31,343 nt of DNA, from assembly GCA_964475955.1 (NCBI GenBank), contig CAYYZY010000086.1, positions 1-31,343 of the forward strand. Direction: 5' to 3'. Below, in pieces: positions 22,711 to 29,133 of this stretch; positions within the stretch are counted from its first letter, which is position 1, and each line of letters opens with the position of its first letter. The notes beneath the pieces are model-generated. The model saw nothing but the letters and a program-made list of their open reading frames with translations, had not been told where the DNA came from and did no database searches. The translations under genes were made by a program, and so were the position numbers. This DNA is from DATKZH01 sp964475955 (GTDB taxonomy: Bacteria > Planctomycetota > Planctomycetia > Pirellulales > Thermoguttaceae).

Positions 22711-22768
22711 CGTGGGGCACGTTTCCAACGTGCCGCGCGGGGTGCCACTAGCTGCTCGTCAGCCAGTG
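22711..22768. repeat. mosaic of two intergenic palindromes
   Basis: A half-copy of the 5440-5488 double-hairpin family (22711-22734) is followed directly by a hairpin CACTAGCTG/CAGCCAGTG (22746-22768, 8 of 9 pairs, 5-nt loop). The latter resembles GGTGCCACT-type palindromes. Confidence 0.65.
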
Positions 22769-22804
22769 CACGTATGCCGATCCGACGACGATAGAACCAG
22801 GCTG

Positions 22805-22889
22805 GAAAATGGGGTCGGGTCTCATTTTGTCCGAAGACGATCCGACACTTCCCACGCGCGGCAACAAAATGAGACCCGACCCCATTTTC
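22805..22889. repeat. perfect 26-bp inverted repeat
   Basis: The arms 22805-22830 and 22864-22889 are exact reverse complements around a 33-nt spacer. The core AAATGAGACCCGACCCCATT recurs upstream of the oxidoreductase gene at 5505-5526. The element lies about 100 bp upstream of the nuclease-fold gene and resembles a REP-type or miniature mobile element. Confidence 0.9.
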
Positions 22890-22990
22890 ACCCGGCGGGG
22901 ACATGTTGAATTGGGGGACCCTTGGCGGCCGATAATCGGTATGATCGGCAGGAGCTTCCAGAATTCGGACCCGGCTGGCCCCTCCCCCGC

Positions 22991-23707
22991 ATGGAAACCT
23001 CGCTGCACCGCGACCTGAAGGCGATGTACGCCGGGGCCGACGCCCAGGTGGAGGTCAAACTGGGCAGGTACCGGATCGACGCCGTGGTCGACGACCGGCT
23101 GGTCGAGATCCAGCACGGGGCCCTCGCCGCCATCCGCGACAAGATCCGGGCACTCCTGGCCGACCACCGCGTGCTGGTGGTCAAGCCGATCGTTGCCCGA
23201 AAGCGGCTTGTCAAGCAATCCGCTCGAGGCGGGCGCATCACGGCCCGGCGCATGAGTCCCAAGCGGGGCGGGGTGCTCGATCTGTTCGACGAGCTGGTCC
23301 ACTTCACGCGGGTCTTCCCCCACGAACGGCTGGTTCTCGAGGTCCCGTTGGTGGAGGTCGAGGAGTGGCGCTATCCGGGCCACGGGCGTCGGCGTCGCTG
23401 GCGGGCGACCGACCACGAGGTGGAGGATCAGCGCCTGGTGTCGGTCGCGGAGGTCTACCGGCTGCAAACCGCGGCCGACGTGCGCCGGCTGGTCGACTGC
23501 CCGCTGCCGAGCCCGTTTGACACGGGCCACTTGGCCGGTTCCCTAGGTGTCGCGCGGTGGCGCGCGCAGCGGATCGCGTACTGTCTCCGGGCAATGGGCG
23601 CGGTGCGGGAGGTCGGTAAGCAGGGAAACACGCGGCTCTACCGCCTCGCGAAAGATCGGCAATATACGCAATCCAAGAAGCCTCGGAAAAGATGCATCCC
23701 TGCGTAG
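22991..23707 (+). CDS. possible PD-(D/E)XK-fold protein with C-terminal helix-turn-helix
   Basis: The 238-residue product is not a member of a family I can name with certainty. The N-terminal part fits a restriction-endonuclease-like fold: helix METSLHRDLKAMY, then E21, GRYRID with D30, and LVEIQH with E39-x-Q41, followed by helix AAIRDKIRALL and strand HRVLVVKPI (59-67). The spacing D30...E39-x-Q41 resembles a PD-(D/E)XK core with Gln in place of Lys, as in CoiA-like proteins. The middle (70-145) is very basic. The C-terminus (about 172-220) looks like a winged helix: LAGSLGVARWRAQRIAYCLRAMGAVREVGKQGNTRLYRL contains a helix-turn-helix and wing. I chose the ATG at 22991 because family-like sequence begins there; a TTG at 22922 is also possible. 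It is flanked by palindromic repeats on both sides. Whether it cuts DNA is unknown. Confidence 0.6.
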   Translation: METSLHRDLKAMYAGADAQVEVKLGRYRIDAVVDDRLVEIQHGALAAIRDKIRALLADHRVLVVKPIVARKRLVKQSARGGRITARRMSPKRGGVLDLFDELVHFTRVFPHERLVLEVPLVEVEEWRYPGHGRRRRWRATDHEVEDQRLVSVAEVYRLQTAADVRRLVDCPLPSPFDTGHLAGSLGVARWRAQRIAYCLRAMGAVREVGKQGNTRLYRLAKDRQYTQSKKPRKRCIPA

Positions 23708-23839
23708 TGGAGTTCCGATGGTATCGGGAGGGGAAACGGGGTGAGGTCTGCGAGATCCGTCGGCGTTGGCGGCGCGGCCGCATACTCCGATTTGAATTTT
23801 GCAGGGTTTCTGGTAGCTTCACGATTTCGATTGGCGCGA

Positions 23840-23868
23840 TTGCCACAAGTTTGCCGCTTGCGTAATCT
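23840..23868 (+). promoter_or_regulatory. possible glgA promoter
   Basis: TTGCCA (23840-23845; five of six -35 bases) is followed after 17 bp by TAATCT (23863-23868; three of six -10 bases). It lies upstream of copy B of the repeat, which would then be transcribed in the glgA leader. Confidence 0.25.
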
Positions 23869-23884
23869 TGGCTAACGCGGATTA

Positions 23885-23966
23885 TTCGTACGACGTTTGT
23901 AGTGACCGCGTTCATGCGGTCGGAACCCGCCCGGCGCCGTCGGGCGCCGAGGAATCGGGTCACTAC
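23885..23966. repeat. dispersed palindromic repeat, copy B
   Basis: The core 23899-23966 begins GTAGTGACC and ends GGTCACTAC, exact reverse complements. Inside are GACCGC/GCGGTC and GCCCG/CGGGC hairpins. The left flank TTCGTACGACGTTT matches the flank of copy A at 16449-16465. Confidence 0.85.
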
Positions 23967-23980
23967 GAGCCTTTATGGAT

Positions 23981-24021
23981 GGTCCGGGCTGACGTGGCGG
24001 CGCAGTAGGGAGTCCCGGACC
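23981..24021 (+). promoter_or_regulatory. hairpin enclosing the glgA ribosome site
   Basis: GGTCCGGG (23981-23988) and CCCGGACC (24014-24021) pair perfectly. The 25-nt loop contains AGGGAG (24007-24012) and the stem ends one base before the GTG start codon. It could tune glgA translation. Confidence 0.4.
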
Positions 24022-24022
24022 G

Positions 24023-25492
24023 GTGAACATTTTGATGGCCACGAGCGAGGCGGTCCCCTTTGCCAAGACCGGCGGCTTGGCCGACGTGTGCGGCGCCCTG
24101 CCGGTCGAACTCGCCCGGCTCGGGCACCGCGTGGCCGTGGTTCTGCCGTACTATCGGTGCGTTCGGTACTGCGGGCAGCCGGTCGAGCCGTTGGGGATCG
24201 ACTTCATCGTGCCGGTCGGCACGAAAACGGTGAGCGGCCACCTTGCGGCCAGCCACTTCCCGCACAGCGACGTGCCGGTCTACCTCGTCCAGCAGGACCA
24301 GTATTTCGACCGCGACGAGCTGTACCGCAAGGCGGGCAAGGACTACGACGACAACTGCGAGCGGTTCGTATTCTTCTCGCGCGCCGTGATGGAGGCGATC
24401 CGGCTGCTGGAGCTCGAGGTCGACGTGATCCACGCCAACGACTGGCAGACCGCCCTGGTGCCGGCCTACTTGAAGGTGGAATACGGCGATCTGCCGCGGT
24501 ACGAGTCGATCGCGTCGCTGTTCTCCGTTCACAACATGGGCTACCAGGGGACGTTCTGGCACTGGGACATGCTGCTCACCGGGCTCGACTGGAAGTACTT
24601 CAACTGGAAGCAGATGGAGTACTACGGGCAACTGAACCTGCTCAAGACCGGGCTGGTCTTCGCCGACGCGATCAGCACCGTCAGCCCCCAGTACGCCCGA
24701 GAGATTCAGACGGCCGATTTCGGCTGCGGGCTCGAGAGCGTGCTGCGCCACCGTAGCGACGTGCTTGCGGGGATCCTCAACGGCGTCGACTACCGCGTGT
24801 GGAACCCGGCCACGGACCGCCACCTGGCGGCCAACTACGACGCCGACTCGGTCGCCGAGCGCAAGCCGGTCTGCAAGGCGGCGCTTCAGGAGGAGATGGG
24901 TCTGCCGCAGGAGCCCGACGCCCCGCTGGTCGGCCTGGTCGGCCGGCTGACCGAGCAGAAGGGGTTCGACCTGGTGGCCGACGTGCTGCCCAAGTGGGCT
25001 GAGGCGGCCGACCTGCAATGGGTCGTCCTGGGGACGGGCGACCCGACCTACGAGCGCGAGTTCCGGGAGCTTGCCGAGCGTTTTCCCGACAAGGTTGCGG
25101 CCCGGCTGGCGTTCTCCGACGAGCTGGCCCACCGGATCGAGGCCGGGGCCGACATGTTCCTGATGCCCAGCCGCTACGAGCCGTGCGGACTGAATCAACT
25201 CTACAGCCTGAAGTACGGCACGGTGCCGGTGGTCCGCGCCACGGGCGGCCTGGCCGACACGGTGGTCGACGTCGACGAGCGAACGCTCGCCGACCGCACG
25301 GCCAGCGGCTTTCAGTTCCACGAGGACGATCCGCAGGCATTGAGCGAAACGCTCGGCCGGGCGTGCGACGTGTATCGGCGGCCCGAGCTCTGGAATCAAC
25401 TGATCGACACGGGCATGCGCCAGGACTGGTCCTGGGCCCGCAGCGCGCGCCAGTACTTGTCGCTGTACGAACGAATCACCACACGGAAGTAG
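24023..25492 (+). CDS. glgA: glycogen synthase (GT5, GlgA)
   Basis: GlgA transfers glucose from ADP-glucose to the non-reducing end of an alpha-1,4-glucan in the cytoplasm. The 489-residue product, close to the usual 470-490, has the ADP-glucose-binding KTGGLADV (15-22), a GT5 N-terminal domain with DVIHANDWQTALVP and FSVHNMGYQGTFW, the linker LNGVDYRVWNP, VGLVGRLTEQKGFDL at the start of the C-terminal domain, and the catalytic-site segment PSRYEPCGLNQLYSLKYGTV followed by RATGGLADTV. The GTG start at 24023 has AGGGAG 10 nt upstream. It is first of a four-gene plus-strand cluster with two GH57 enzymes and a GalT-family protein. No ADP-glucose pyrophosphorylase or branching enzyme of family GH13 is in the window. 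Confidence 0.95.
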   Translation: MNILMATSEAVPFAKTGGLADVCGALPVELARLGHRVAVVLPYYRCVRYCGQPVEPLGIDFIVPVGTKTVSGHLAASHFPHSDVPVYLVQQDQYFDRDELYRKAGKDYDDNCERFVFFSRAVMEAIRLLELEVDVIHANDWQTALVPAYLKVEYGDLPRYESIASLFSVHNMGYQGTFWHWDMLLTGLDWKYFNWKQMEYYGQLNLLKTGLVFADAISTVSPQYAREIQTADFGCGLESVLRHRSDVLAGILNGVDYRVWNPATDRHLAANYDADSVAERKPVCKAALQEEMGLPQEPDAPLVGLVGRLTEQKGFDLVADVLPKWAEAADLQWVVLGTGDPTYEREFRELAERFPDKVAARLAFSDELAHRIEAGADMFLMPSRYEPCGLNQLYSLKYGTVPVVRATGGLADTVVDVDERTLADRTASGFQFHEDDPQALSETLGRACDVYRRPELWNQLIDTGMRQDWSWARSARQYLSLYERITTRK

Positions 25493-25606
25493 GCCTGGTT
25501 TTCCTGCGAAGAGACTCAGGCCGGTCAGCTCTTCGAACGATCGCTCATCGATCCGAGGCGGAGCCTCGCGGCAAGCATTCTTACGGCAACGGAGTGAACA
25601 CGAACT

Positions 25607-27802
25607 ATGCACGACGTCTCGCTGGCGTTTTTCTGGCACCAGCATCAGCCTTACTATCCCGACGATCTGGCCAATGAGAACCCCATGCCCTGGGTCCGGC
25701 TGCACGGCACCAAGGACTATTGGGGCATGGCCGAGCTGCTCGGCGAGGTGCCCGAGCTGCACGCCACGATCAACCTCGTCCCCAGCCTGTTGAAGCAGTT
25801 GCTGGCGTACACGGAACTGGGGCACGTCGACACGCACCTGCGCGTCTCCCGGCTCCCGCCCGACGGGCTCGAGGAAGACGACTCCAACTACCTGTTGGAC
25901 AACTTCTTCCTGGTCCATCCCGACCAGATGATCCGTCCGTACAAGCGCTATCACGAGCTGCACCAGAAGCGCGGCTTCGGCATCGACCCGCCGGAGCGGG
26001 CGCGGAAGCGGTTTACGAGGCGCGACGTGATCGACTTGCAGGTCTGGTCGAACCTGGTCTGGATCCACCCGATCGCGTTCGAGAAGGACAAGGAGCTGGC
26101 CGAGTTTCGGGCGAAGGGGCGGTGTTGGACGGAGGAGGAGAAGGACTGGTTGCTCGACAAGCAGATGGAGATCCTGCGCCGGGTCGTCCCGCTGCACCGC
26201 GAGCTGCTCGAGCGGGGCCAGTTGGAGCTGACCACCACCCCCTTCTACCACCCGATCCTGCCCCTGTTGTGGGACAAGCGCCAGGCCCGCCGGGCCATGC
26301 CCGGCGTGCTGCTTCCCAACTACCTCGACGGCTTCCACGAAGACGCGCCGGAGCATGTGCGCCGGGCGGTCGAGTACCACGAGCGGCTGTTCGGCCAGAA
26401 GCCGCGGGGGATGTGGCCTTCGGAGGGGTCGGTCTGCCAGGGAATCATCCCGGCCATCGCCGAAGCCGGCATCCACTGGATCGCCACCGACGAGGAGATC
26501 CTCGCCTGCTCGACCAACGGCTGGGTGTCGCGCGAGGGGAACGGCTTCCTCCGCAACCCGGAGATGCTCTACCGGCCGTGGAAGGTCGAGGAGAACAACC
26601 GGCAGTTGCAGATCGTCTTCCGCGACCACGCGATGAGCGACCAGATCGGGTTCCACTACCAGCGGTTCGCGACCCAGCACGCGGTCGACGACTTCTGCGG
26701 CAAGGTCGAAGCCATCGGCCGCGCCACGGGCGGCAACGTCGGACACCGCCCCACACTGCTGACCATCATCCTCGATGGCGAAAACTGCTGGGAATACTAC
26801 CCCAACGGGGGCGTCGACTTCCTGCGCGCCGTGTACCGGCGGATCGCCGAGCACCCGAAAGTCACGCCGGTCCGAATCGGCGACTACCTCGAGCAGTACG
26901 CGGCCACCGACCGGCTCAGCCACCTCTTCCCCGGCAGTTGGATCCAGCACAACTTCGGCATCTGGATCGGCCACCCGGAGTGCAACCGGGCGTGGGACCT
27001 GCTCCACCAGACCCGGCAGTACCTGGTCGAGGAGACCAACCGCGGCACCCGCTCGCCGGAAGAGCTCGCCCGGGCGTGGGAAGAACTCTACATTGCCGAG
27101 GGGAGCGACTGGTTCTGGTGGTTCGGCGACTCGCACACCAGCGCCCAGGACGCGCTGTTCGACCGCCTGTTCCGCAAGCACTTGCAGAACATCTACCTGG
27201 CCCTCGGCGAGCAGCCGCCCAGCGAGCTCGCCCGACCGATCAGCCAGGGACGCAGCGACCAGTTGCACACGCAGCCGACCGGCCTGTTGAAGGTGAAGGT
27301 CAACGGTCGCCGCACGTACTTCGAGTGGATCAACGCGGGGACCTACACGTGCCACGGGCCGCGCGGCACGATGGCCATGGTCAAGGAGGGGCTCTTGGAG
27401 CACCTCTACTTCGGCTTCGACCTGAATCGGCTGATGATCCGGCTCGACGCCCGCGGCGGCCCCTTCCGCGAGCGGCTCACCGGGATCGACCGGCTGCGCG
27501 TGGTGTTCTTCCAGCCGGAGCGTTACGAGCTGGTCGTCACCAGCCCGGCTCAGAAGCGGCCCATCGCGCGCCTGTACCGCGACGGCGCGCCGGTCGCCCG
27601 ATCGCGCTCCGAGGCCGCAGCCGACCTGATCTTCGAGTGCGCCGTTCCGTGGCGGGCGCTGGGCGTGGCGACCGACGACCCGGTTCAGTTCTGCGTGGAG
27701 CTGATCCAGGACGACCAGTCGATCGAGCGGGTACCCCACGAAGGCGCGATCGAGACCTCGGTCCCCTCTTCCGACTACGAGCTGATCATGTGGCAAGCGT
27801 GA
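25607..27802 (+). CDS. GH57 alpha-glucan hydrolase (amylopullulanase/alpha-amylase type)
   Basis: This is a retaining glycoside hydrolase of family 57 acting on alpha-glucans such as glycogen. The 731-residue product shows all five GH57 regions in order: HQHQPYY (11-17); GQLELTTTPFYHPILPLL (204-221); MWPSEGSV (269-276) with Glu273 as the likely nucleophile; TIILDGENCWEYY (386-398) with Asp390 as the likely acid/base; and DWFWWFGDSHTSAQDALFD (501-519). A C-terminal beta-rich region (about 550-731) follows. The order and wording of the motifs fit the amylopullulanase-like subgroup better than branching enzymes. No signal peptide is seen, so it should work on cytoplasmic glycogen. Start: ATG with a loosely spaced GGAG. 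It is 114 bp after glgA. Confidence 0.92.
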   Translation: MHDVSLAFFWHQHQPYYPDDLANENPMPWVRLHGTKDYWGMAELLGEVPELHATINLVPSLLKQLLAYTELGHVDTHLRVSRLPPDGLEEDDSNYLLDNFFLVHPDQMIRPYKRYHELHQKRGFGIDPPERARKRFTRRDVIDLQVWSNLVWIHPIAFEKDKELAEFRAKGRCWTEEEKDWLLDKQMEILRRVVPLHRELLERGQLELTTTPFYHPILPLLWDKRQARRAMPGVLLPNYLDGFHEDAPEHVRRAVEYHERLFGQKPRGMWPSEGSVCQGIIPAIAEAGIHWIATDEEILACSTNGWVSREGNGFLRNPEMLYRPWKVEENNRQLQIVFRDHAMSDQIGFHYQRFATQHAVDDFCGKVEAIGRATGGNVGHRPTLLTIILDGENCWEYYPNGGVDFLRAVYRRIAEHPKVTPVRIGDYLEQYAATDRLSHLFPGSWIQHNFGIWIGHPECNRAWDLLHQTRQYLVEETNRGTRSPEELARAWEELYIAEGSDWFWWFGDSHTSAQDALFDRLFRKHLQNIYLALGEQPPSELARPISQGRSDQLHTQPTGLLKVKVNGRRTYFEWINAGTYTCHGPRGTMAMVKEGLLEHLYFGFDLNRLMIRLDARGGPFRERLTGIDRLRVVFFQPERYELVVTSPAQKRPIARLYRDGAPVARSRSEAAADLIFECAVPWRALGVATDDPVQFCVELIQDDQSIERVPHEGAIETSVPSSDYELIMWQA

Positions 27803-27819
27803 CGAAAGGATGAATTCGG

Positions 27820-27840
27820 AATGATGAATGATGAATGAGC
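27820..27840. repeat. AATGATG heptamer repeats
   Basis: Three consecutive 7-mers, AATGATG, AATGATG and AATGAGC, stand shortly after the GH57 stop codon and 17 nt upstream of the ACTCCC heptamer array. Confidence 0.7.
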
Positions 27841-27857
27841 AGGGCACAGCGAAGGCA

Positions 27858-27899
27858 ACTCCTGACTCCCAACTCCCCACTCCCAACTCCCCACTCCCA
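27858..27899. repeat. ACTCCCA/ACTCCCC heptamer array ending in a start codon
   Basis: Six units (ACTCCTG, ACTCCCA, ACTCCCC, ACTCCCA, ACTCCCC, ACTCCCA) run without interruption. The final A is the first base of the GalT-family ATG. The array replaces any purine-rich ribosome site. It resembles the short tandem heptamer repeats known from cyanobacterial genomes. Confidence 0.9.
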
Positions 27900-28939
27900 T
27901 GCCCGACTTGCGCAAAGACCCGATCGTGGGACGCTGGGTCATCGTGGCGAAGAGCCGCGCCCGACGGCCCCATGGCTTCGATACGACGCTCAAACGCCGC
28001 CGGACCGGATTCTGCCCCTTATGCGAGGGGAACGAAGACAAGACGCCCGACGAGATCATCGCCTACCGCAACCCCGGCTCCCAGGCGAACCGGAAGGGGT
28101 GGCGCGTCCGCGTGGTGGCCAACAAGTTTCCCGCCCTGGAGATCGAGGGCGACCTGAACAAGCGCGGCGAGGGCATCTACGACATGATGCGGGGGGTCGG
28201 GGCCCACGAGGTGATCATCGAGTGCCCCAACCACTTGGTCAGCACCGCGGAGCTGGCCGAGGAGCAGCTCCGGGAGGTCCTCTGGGTCTACCGCGATCGG
28301 CTGGTGGACCTCAAGAAGGACCCCCGTCTGGTGTACGGGATGGTCTTCAAGAACGTGGGGGCGGCGGCCGGGGCCTCGCTCGAGCACAGCCACAGCCAAC
28401 TGATCGTGACGCCCATCGTCCCCATCAACGTCTGGGAAGAGATGACCGGATCGCTGGAGTTTTACAATTACCGGGGCCGGTGCGTCTACTGCGACATGAT
28501 CCAGCAGGAGCTGGCCACCGAGAAGCGAATTGTCCAGGACAGCCCCGGGTTCATCGCGTTCTGCCCGTTCGCCAGCCGGTTCCCCTTCGAGACGTGGGTC
28601 CTTCCCAAGCCCCACTCCAGCCACTACGAGAACATCCAGAAGAACGGCGTCGACGAGCTGTCGGTTGTGCTCCGGCAGGTGATCGCCAAGATCGAGGCCG
28701 CGCTGGACCAGCCCGCCTACAATTACATTATCCACACGGCCCCCTTCGACACGCAGGAGCTGTCCCACTATCATTGGCATATAGAGATTACGCCGAGTTT
28801 GACCAAGCCGGCCGGTTTTGAGTGGGGTACCGGTTTTTACATAAATCCCGTTCCGCCGGAGGAAGCCGCGGCCTTTCTACGCGAGGTGGAGATCGAGCCC
28901 CAGGAGCCACAAGGTATTCCGTTCAGGGAAACTGGATAA
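27899..28939 (+). CDS. galT: GalT-family nucleotidyltransferase (galactose-1-P uridylyltransferase or ADP-glucose phosphorylase-like)
   Basis: This is a histidine-triad-superfamily enzyme that forms a nucleotidyl-histidine intermediate. The 346-residue product begins with the family N-terminus MPDLRKDPIVGRWVIVA, has CPLC (39-42) probably for zinc, RVRVVANKFPAL (69-80), GAHEVIIECP (101-110), the active site GASLEHSHSQL (158-168) with His163, His165 and Gln167, a second CVYC (195-198), and HYHWHIEI near the C-terminus. E. coli GalT has HPHGQ at the active site; HSHSQ is, as I recall, closer to Arabidopsis ADP-glucose phosphorylase. Being between GH57 genes in a glgA cluster, a role in ADP-glucose or glucose-1-phosphate turnover is plausible, but this is inference. 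The ATG has no ribosome site: a heptamer repeat array runs into it. The gene symbol reflects the family name only. Confidence 0.88.
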   Translation: MPDLRKDPIVGRWVIVAKSRARRPHGFDTTLKRRRTGFCPLCEGNEDKTPDEIIAYRNPGSQANRKGWRVRVVANKFPALEIEGDLNKRGEGIYDMMRGVGAHEVIIECPNHLVSTAELAEEQLREVLWVYRDRLVDLKKDPRLVYGMVFKNVGAAAGASLEHSHSQLIVTPIVPINVWEEMTGSLEFYNYRGRCVYCDMIQQELATEKRIVQDSPGFIAFCPFASRFPFETWVLPKPHSSHYENIQKNGVDELSVVLRQVIAKIEAALDQPAYNYIIHTAPFDTQELSHYHWHIEITPSLTKPAGFEWGTGFYINPVPPEEAAAFLREVEIEPQEPQGIPFRETG

Positions 28940-29133
28940 ACTGGGGTGTCGCTGCCGATGAACAAGGTGAATCTTGTTCGCCCCCCATGTCGCGTCGGGA
29001 GTCCAGCCTTCGGTGATCGACGGGCTCGTGCCGAGAGACGGCTTCGTTTGGTCGTCCCCCGCCATCGACCGCTGAGCGCTTGGTCCCGTGCCCGCAACGA
29101 CGCGACCGCCCCGAAGAGAGTGTTCCTTCCGCA

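Larger units (their letters stand above)
23708..24022. other. 315-bp region upstream of glgA
   Basis: It contains a possible promoter (23840-23868), copy B of the dispersed repeat (23885-23966) and a hairpin bracketing the glgA ribosome site (23981-24021). No gene was seen. Confidence 0.5.

Noticed and set aside
22805..22889. Considered as terminal repeats of an insertion sequence
   Set aside because: The arms are only 33 bp apart, with no room for a transposase, so it can only be a non-autonomous element or hairpin.
27858..27899. Considered as a CRISPR-like array
   Set aside because: Units are 7 bp with no spacers; it is a simple tandem heptamer array.
23963..27973. A 1336-codon minus-strand open frame
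   Set aside because: It is antisense to glgA and the first GH57 gene, and its N-terminus is translated from heptamer repeats. No family resemblance was seen.
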